Shown here: piece by piece, positions 57,157-64,000 of the stretch
Layout: each line of letters opens with the position of its first letter
Position numbering within the stretch: position 1 is the stretch's first letter
Assembly: GCA_021234155.1 (NCBI GenBank)
Contig: JAJEKV010000039.1
Coordinates: 10,431,077-10,495,076, forward strand
Direction of reading: 5' to 3'
Length of the DNA: 64,000 nucleotides
Origin: Isoetes taiwanensis
Taxonomy: Eukaryota; Streptophyta; Lycopodiopsida; Isoetales; Isoetaceae
The notes under the pieces: generated by a model
Database searches by the model: none
What the model was told of the DNA's origin: nothing
What the model saw: only the letters and a program-made list of their open reading frames with translations
Translations under genes and position numbers: made by a program

Positions 57157-57599
57157 CAAAATTGCTCTGTGTAGCCTATTCTTATGAACATTCTTGTTCT
57201 AGATTTGTTACCTTTGTAGTGTAGCATTCTAATTCTTGATCACGGTCCGGCAAAGGGAATGCTCCCATATCCTAATATCCTGGGCGGCTACCGGCGTCAA
57301 TTTATAAGATAGAGAGGATGTTGCTCATGTCCAATTTTTCGAGGGCTATATCTTCCGGTACGCCATATCTGGTCCGGCAAAGGAATCATGTTGCCATATC
57401 TAATATCTTAGACTGGCTACCGGCTACCGCGATTTTCAAGAAAGAGCCTAAGCCCGATACTTGAGGATGGCCGTTGAGTTTAAAGAGCGATTGCTTGAGG
57501 TTTGGAAGCGATTTTCGAATATACTAGGCATATACTAGCATATCCTTGGAATATGCTAAAGACCCACATAAACAAGGGTTTGCCCCTAGGAGGGCTCCC
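57157..57599. other. Non-coding stretch
   Basis: GGTCCGGCAAAGG-type words recur twice (near 57245 and 57371) with similar flanks, a diverged ~125-bp duplication. No gene. Confidence 0.4.
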
Positions 57600-58430
57600 C
57601 AAAAAATAGAGTTTCAAAACTATCAAAATGCCCTAACTCAAATGAATACACTATATAAAATAAACCCCCAAAACAAATTACCAATTTGCCTATACACCAA
57701 ACTTAATTACCAAAATGCCGGTACACACCAAACTTAATTATCAAATTGCCATTTACATGCCAATTTTGATCAATCTACATCAAACTAATCGCAAAATGCC
57801 TACACACCAGGCTTAATTGCAAAAATGCCCTACATACCAAACTTAATTGCCAAAATGCCCTTACATGCTTATCCTGCTCAATCTATACTAAATGCCTCAA
57901 GAATAGAAGTTTAAATTCAATAAAGTTACAAAGTCTGTCGTCAACATTTGGAGCCTACTATTTGCATGCATTGTATCTCTTCCATTACACCTTCCATAAA
58001 AGATATTCCTCGTCTCTACATCTTCTCACGTGCTGCATGCATTTAGGTTTTGGATGTCCAAAAGTCACGCATGTGGCGGTGGTAACAATGCCTCAATAGC
58101 ATCATCATGTGCTAAAAATCACAAAGAAACAGCTTGGCTGGGTGTAAGTAACAAGGCTGTGTGGGGGTATTTTAGTAACTAAGTTTGATGTTATCTGACA
58201 TTTTAGTAGTTAAATTTGGTGTAGATTGATCAAATTAGATTTATATAATGCCATTTTGGTAATTAAGTTTTTATGTCGAAATGTATTTAATAATTAAGTT
58301 TGGTGTATAAAGTAAAATTAATTTATTAATATTTTATTTGAATCGGGGGGCATTTTGGTAATTTTAGCAAAACTCATCTTGCACATTTTATTAATTACAT
58401 AAACTCATAGGGGCATTTTGGTAGTTTTTC
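57600..58430. mobile_element. Foldback element: inverted arrays of a ~28-bp unit
   Basis: 57630-57860 carries four to five copies of CACCAAACTTAATTACCAAA-type units followed by ATGCC. 58150-58430 carries the inverse, such as GGCATTTTGGTAATTAAGTT. The spacer of about 280 bp has no ORF. Long inverted arms built of tandem units are typical of foldback-type non-autonomous transposons. Confidence 0.75.
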
Positions 58431-60289
58431 CTTATTTTTTTATGGGATAGTTTCTATATGTATGTTTGAAATTTTTAAAATGGCATAAACTTGCAGTATT
58501 ATATTTCTTATTGCGGGAGGGCTTTCTCGCATGGTTGGGACTATGATTTTGTTGTTGTATTGTATACAAAACCATATGTTTTGCCATGTTAGGGCAGCTT
58601 AATTCTATTAAAGGTTACATTTCTAGTTTGATGTATTTTAGATGTTTTTTTTGGTTAGTAAAAAGGAAGGTATGTTGAAATTTCAGGGTGTAGATAAGAT
58701 GCCATATTGTTTTCTATTTGCGGAGCGTGGACGGATTGTGTAGAGCAGGGGTGGTGGAGCGAGCAGGGGCGAGTTATCAAGAGCATGGATGACCATGCTG
58801 CTTGAATCAGGATCAATGGAGCTTCCAGCATCATGGATCATGGATCATAGTGTGGGTTTCTTTCATCCAAATCATTCCGGCATGACAGTAAGATGTAAAT
58901 TGCAGGGTTCTGATGAGGCCACCTTGGCTTGGAGGTTTGCATCCTCCAGCCCTACTATCAATGGCTTTTTGCTTGCTTTCTTTCTTTTACCCAGGGCATG
59001 TAGACCTCGATCTGGTTGCTACGAAGACGATTCATTATAGCCTAGGACTGCGAGGACTAGCATCACAAAATTAACTCTGGTAGTACTGGATTCATTGGGG
59101 CGGTCTGGTTCACCAAAGGAAGCATAGTTTGGGTTCAGCATATGCTTGATGCCCACCGTTGGCTTTTCCCCCCCCTCCTTAATTTTTTTACAATGGGCAC
59201 CATAGTTCGATCCACACCATAGGAAGTGGAGTGCTACTCCAAAATTCTTTGGAATAGCTTCGATGATACGCTTTTATGGACAACGGATTTCCCATCAAAA
59301 TGTTAATGGCCATCGATCTGGCACAATACTAGGAATATGCGAGTGATTGATGGCTCTGAATCAGCATAATAAAAACACCCATAATGAAATGTAATTAATA
59401 CATAAATGACTAAAATTAACATTTTAAAATGATAAATATATGTGTTTGGTGACTTCTATTTTGTGCAATTTATACATAACAATTAAAAAAGAATATAACA
59501 ATTTATACATAACAATCAAGGGCGTCTTCAAAAGAAGACAAATTTGCTACTTTGGTTTTAGGGTCAACATATGTGTGCCTAGGGTTGAGCACCCACGTAA
59601 ACATGCAATCCAAACTTATATGCGGCCAAACTTGCGCGACAACGTCGGACACACGTTTACTAGTATGATACTAAAAGCAAAATAAGGGGATAGTCTGTGC
59701 AGCTTTTGGGCCATTGATTTTGTTGTCTGTGAGAACTTTAATTATAGGCGCAGGATATTGAATTTCGGCGCAGATAGCACAGTCTTCCGGCATGCTTTTC
59801 ATGCCAGGGCTCTATTCCGGCATTCTTATGCAGTGCAGATTGAATAAATGTAAGATCATTTTACTCCTGTTTGACAACATTCTTGTTTTTCCTCATTTTT
59901 TGGATCAGGCTGATCAAAAAAATTTGCTTACCCGTTTTTGTTACATTCGCTTCTGGGCAAATGATTTTGTTACATTTTTGGGCAAACGATACGTGACTCC
60001 ATGAGATTGCGTCTTTGAAAGGCTATAACCATGACATAGCATGATTCAGCCTATCTGCAAAGTGTGCACAGGAGGGATGGATGGAGTGGACTACCCTAGC
60101 CATTGTTTTATGCCAGCCAACGCTATTGTTATGATTTCATCTGTTGTGATCCAGAGGCCCTGACTGTCAGTTGACCCCATTGAGTCTGAGTCCAAGGTAG
60201 AATCCTCATTTGTGGTGCATTTTCTATGTTATATTGGTATTTTGTTGTTGTTCGTATTGATAATGGATGAGCCACCTTTTGTGGTGGCA
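58431..60289. other. Non-coding stretch
   Basis: An 83-codon ORF (58789-59040) and an 81-codon ORF (59440-59685) have no recognisable motif. Nothing else is supported. Confidence 0.4.
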
Positions 60290-60665
60290 TATTATCTATC
60301 TATCTATCTACTCTATATATGTTCTTATGTTTGTCGCGCTTATCCGACCGTCCGTTCGAGATCCGACGGCTCACGTGGCTTTGGGACGTATCCTACGGCC
60401 CAGATGGCTTGGGAGTTTATATATAATCCGTATAGACACGATCCTACGGTCCAAGTTGATCTGATCCTGACCGGCGGTGCACATGACTTTGGAAATTATA
60501 TGTAATAGATCCTATGGCTCATGTTGCGTGAGATCTCGACCCTTGATCGGGTCCAAGATCCTACGGCCCAAGTTGAATGCTCATCCCTTAGGGAAAGGCT
60601 TTTAAAATTTTTATGTTGTGTGGGGGATTCGAACCCTGGCCATTGACCCCCCAGCCCCCTATTCT
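60290..60665 (-). mobile_element. tRNA-headed SINE with TAGA-type tail, minus strand
   Basis: The B box GGTTCGAATCC is perfect on the minus strand (60625-60635). The body of about 300 bp holds three to four copies of a CGTAGGAT-type motif. The tail is a (TAGA)n microsatellite near 60296-60310. The A box is degenerate. The head next to the B box (CAATGGCCAGGGTTCGAATC) resembles that of the SINE at 31.7-31.9 kb. Confidence 0.6.
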
Positions 60666-60731
60666 ATGAGTAATTTATGTTTCACATATACTTAAGGGTA
60701 GTGTTTCATTAAGATAAAATAAACTATAACA

Positions 60732-61370
60732 TTCTAGCTAGTTCAAGAAGGTTCTAGAATGTTCTGGAAGGCTCTAGAAAGTTCTAGAGCATAAGAGAAT
60801 CTGGGGAGACCTAAGAAAATTCTTCCAGAAAGTTCCAAATTGTTCTAATAAGTTTTAGAATCTTCTAGAATGTAGGGGAATCTACGGGAATGTAAGGAAA
60901 TCTAGGGAAATACTTCCAGAAAATTCTAGAATATATTGAAAGTCTTAGAATGTTCCAGGAGGTCTTAGAATGTTCTAAAAAGTTCTAGAATATAAAGAAA
61001 TCCAGAAGAATCTAATAGAATGTAAGAAAATCTTATAAAATGTAAGAGAATCTAGGAAAATATTTACAAGCCTAAGGGAACCTCTTAAAATCTGGGGGAT
61101 CTGAAGGAATCTTCATAAAATCTAAGGGAATCTAAGAAAATATTAATGAAATCTTAGACTATCTAAGGCAATCTTTATAGAATCTCTTTGAATCTAAGGG
61201 CAATCTGATAAAATCTAAATGAATCTATGAGAATCTAAGGGGACCTTCATAGAATCTTGGAGAATCTAGAGAAATTTAATGGAATCTAGATAAAATTTAG
61301 AGAAATGCTCACGAACCCTCTAGTAGAATCTTAGAGAATCTATGAATTTAGAGCATTCTCAAGAGATTCT
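60732..61370. repeat. Degenerate array with strong heat-shock-element phasing
   Basis: From 60742 to 60789 TTC/GAA-type units follow every five bases: TTC, GAA, TTC, GAA, TTC, GAA, CTC, GAA, TTC, GAG. Another phased run lies at 60823-60870. The rest (60900-61370) is GAATCTAAG-type repeat like that at 14.6-14.8 kb. Confidence 0.8.
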
Positions 61371-61451
61371 TTTACAAGAACTTGCACGTAGGAACATGCT
61401 AAAACTCGAACATGCACCGTAGGACGGATTAAATTTCTTGTTTATTTGTAT

Positions 61452-61683
61452 TGTTGCCAGGTGCTAACATGTATGTACGCTTCTACTATATGAGATTCCC
61501 ATAGAAGGGGCGGGACGAATGAAACCTCTGCGCCCTTCACCTGACACTTGGCCATCACAAGTAGTCCGAGTCAGACGGAGGGCCTTTCCATGGTGATGGA
61601 GTCGCCAAGGGAGGGGAATTTCCTATATTTATACGATAATAGCATCGTATAGGTTCGAGGAGCATCACAATGGTATCAGAGCC
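61452..61683 (+). mobile_element. LTR end with primer-binding site
   Basis: TGGTATCAGAGCC (61671-61683) is a tRNA-Met-type primer-binding site, preceded by CA at 61668-61669. TGTTGCC at 61452 is a possible LTR start, giving a short LTR of about 218 bp. No polyprotein is seen downstream, so this may be a TRIM-like or truncated element. Confidence 0.5.
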
Positions 61684-64000
61684 ATGATCTTGGTAGACCA
61701 GATCATATCACTGGCCACGCTCTAACCCATTAGATCGTTTAGTTAGTTGGGGACCTTAATGTAGAAAAATTACTGTAGGAGCCCATAGGTAGTATGATTG
61801 ATGGCCATATATGTGAGAAATGGGCTAAGTAAGAAGATAAAATCCAAGCCAACAAGGTGAGACCATGTTGGAGTGAGATCCTTTATTTTTGGAGGCTATA
61901 ACTTTTTGTAAGTAACTCGGATAGAGGAGATTTTTGTTCTGTTGCGTCGAAAACATTCCAATTAGCCTAGAACACACTTTGGCCGAAATCCCTGCATCCG
62001 CATTTGGGCCCAGGACCCAAATCGGCATTGAAGGTAAAAAGGGCCCTTAACTTTTGATTTTAAACCTCGAAAATACCCTCATGGCCGATTTATACGCGCG
62101 CGCCCGCCGAAAAATTTATATATATAAAAAAAAAAGGGGAAGAAAAACTTTGACCTTTAAGATTTCTAGACATTTCTTTTTTGCACTTTGCCTTTTTCCA
62201 CCTCCGCCTCTCATCCGCCATAGCCGCCGGAGCAAGCACTGTTCACCATAGCCATCGGAGTCGACTTCTCTCCGCCATAGCCGACGTCAGCTGACCACAC
62301 TTGCTCCTCGCCCAGCGCCTTCCAGCACTCGCATGGACATGGCTCGCACTAAGGGAGTAAAGAGCTACTCTTCGTGCTCCACCATGCAACTATTCACAGA
62401 GCTAGGCGCCAACCTTAGTGACGTTCCTCACGCAAGAGTACTTTCCCTTAATGACCACAGGGCAGTGTACTTCTGATGTGCCCGTGGAATGGTATCTTAA
62501 TACTCCATGGTAGTGCTCACTATTAAGAGGTTGAACAGAGCGTCCATGGCTCTATATAGTTCCCAAATGTGGTCCTCTACATCAAGAAGTACCTCCTCTT
62601 TTATATTGTCCCAATAAGACCATCCCCGCTGCAGCATGCAGAGGAAGTCTTCTCCAACCTTATCGCGGATGAGAATCACGATCTCCCATCCTTTATTTTC
62701 GTAGTATCGTGTGGCCAATGAAGGCAATATCCCTGAGGACAAGAAGTAATTCCTGTTATGTTGTTCTACTGATGTAAATCAATTGTATGAAATCATGAAG
62801 CATGAAGAAAGGAAAGGAAAGATGAAAGGAGAGGAAATTTTCTTGGTGGTGGTGTTCTATTGCAAACGAGCTCAGTTTGTATATGGGAAGCTAACAGTAC
62901 CAAGGGATTGACCAAGGTATGTATCAATGCTAGTTGACTTTCGTCAAGGCTAGTTTTGGCTGGTTTTTTTTTATACGGCATTTTTATGCGGCGGGAAAAA
63001 AATACGGTAGAAAATTTTTATATGGCGCATATTTTTTGGCACTGAGGGGTTTTTAGCGTCTCCAAATCGAATTTTAAACCCCTATTTTCCCTTCAATGCC
63101 AATTTTGCTTTTGCAGCCAATAAATGGTGCCATTGGTTCATCTCGTAGGTGTTCCAGACTAATTAGATGTTCTGGACGCAGGGAAATAAAAATCACCTCA
63201 ATTCGAGTTTCCTAGAGAAAGTTATGGCCTCTGGAAGAAAGGGACCGCATTCTGCCAAAAACTCAACATAACCTCACCTTAATATCCTAAAATTTTCTTT
63301 CTAACTAGCTCATTCTTCCATACTTAGGCGATCAACCATCCTATTTGGAGTAACTTTCCTACATCAAAGGTCCCCTACGAATATTTGTACCAGCTGCTCG
63401 AGGAGGAGTTCAATCTTCTCAGGGGATGGATCATGCACCCATTCATATCTTGAATTACAATCCATGTACATGGCAAGTTGTTATCAATATATTTTGATGT
63501 ATTTTTTTATATTACCCATTCCATGCCCATGAATTTGCATCAACTCCTTACTGCTTGCAATGTTAGCCATAATTTGTTTCCGCTTGTTTTCACCTCAATT
63601 CTCCTGACTTTGTGTGGACAATATGTTCCCAACTATTGGCATCTAGCCATAATGGACATGAATGTACCTTCATTCCCATTTTGGTAGGCGACTACGTTCT
63701 CATCTTCCTCATGCATAACCTTACATCTATGTTGCACATCTTAGGAACTTAACGCCTCCTTACGAAACTTTTTTTTTTTCTTGTAACAATATTGTCGTCA
63801 TATTCCCTATGTACTTATAGGATATTTAATATTCCAGTTAGTCATCATCCTCTAGTCAAACTTTACCTAGCTTAGCTTCCTAGGAGCAGATGTATGACTG
63901 CCCCCACCGTTCTCTATGGAGCTATATCAGCTTCCATATCATCAAATCGATTGTTTTTCCATAGGTCATGCTTAATTTACACTGTGAGATAGCACTTGCG
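61684..64000. other. Non-coding stretch to the right edge
   Basis: Short ORFs only. 62210-62340 is rich in GCC/CCG words with a repeated CATAGCC motif, perhaps a 5' UTR or leader of the LTR element. No gene supported. Confidence 0.4.

Overview
The window looks like nuclear DNA of a land plant with a large, repeat-filled genome, probably a fern or another non-seed plant (inference). It holds a PPR organelle-RNA protein, a wax-ester-synthase/DGAT-like gene with short introns, a piece of a plant RBR-type ubiquitin ligase, an F-box/kelch-like relict, Ty3/gypsy elements, tRNA-primed LTR elements, L1-like and other LINEs, and tRNA-derived SINEs. Elements rare or unreported in seed plants, to my knowledge, are also present: a DIRS/Ngaro-like tyrosine-recombinase relict, a reverse transcriptase of an odd clade, and a ZNFX1-like helicase relict. 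I could not search any database, so all family calls rest on motifs read by eye.

Layout. 1-3.9 kb: two long AT-rich ORFs on the + strand, an unrecognised acidic/basic protein (open at the left edge) and a 662-aa reverse transcriptase, separated and followed by runs of perfect DNA hairpins. 4.5-7.6 kb: a small basic ORF, a ~292-bp tandem repeat, a 35-T run and an inverted LTR end with a primer-binding site. 7.7-9.5 kb: a broken WS/DGAT (WSD1-like) gene. 9.8-12.4 kb: a decayed minus-strand LINE. 13.4-13.8 kb: a foldback array. 16.9-19.1 kb: the only clearly intact host gene, a 748-aa PLS-type PPR protein cut short in its E domain.

20.0-39.1 kb is a nest of transposons. The core is a minus-strand Ty3/gypsy element (gag, protease, extra RNase H, RT, decayed native RNase H, integrase). 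It is split by a LINE fragment at 26.0-28.0 kb and by a 4-kb block at 31.7-35.7 kb holding a SINE, a ~108-bp minisatellite with heat-shock-element-like phasing, an ~800-bp purine tract and an F-box-like relict. Two ~2.7-kb direct repeats (20.7-23.4 and 36.4-39.1 kb) carry its leader/LTR-side sequence and gag start.

39-50 kb: a second gag fragment, an LTR-like repeat, an RBR-ligase RNase H-like exon pair, a ~600-bp triplicated repeat next to an unrecognised minus-strand exon, and the DIRS/Ngaro-like relict. 51.4-54.2 kb: a minus-strand ZNFX1-like SF1 helicase pseudogene. 54.5-57.1 kb: a 5'-truncated L1-like LINE bounded by a 13-bp target-site duplication. 57.6-58.4 kb: a second foldback element. 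60.3-61.7 kb: a second tRNA-headed SINE, a second heat-shock-element-like array and an LTR end with primer-binding site. The rest shows no supported gene.

Most interesting are the hairpin-bounded reverse-transcriptase element at the left edge, the gypsy element whose extra RNase H lies between protease and RT, the DIRS/Ngaro relict, and the two SINE-linked arrays phased like heat-shock elements.
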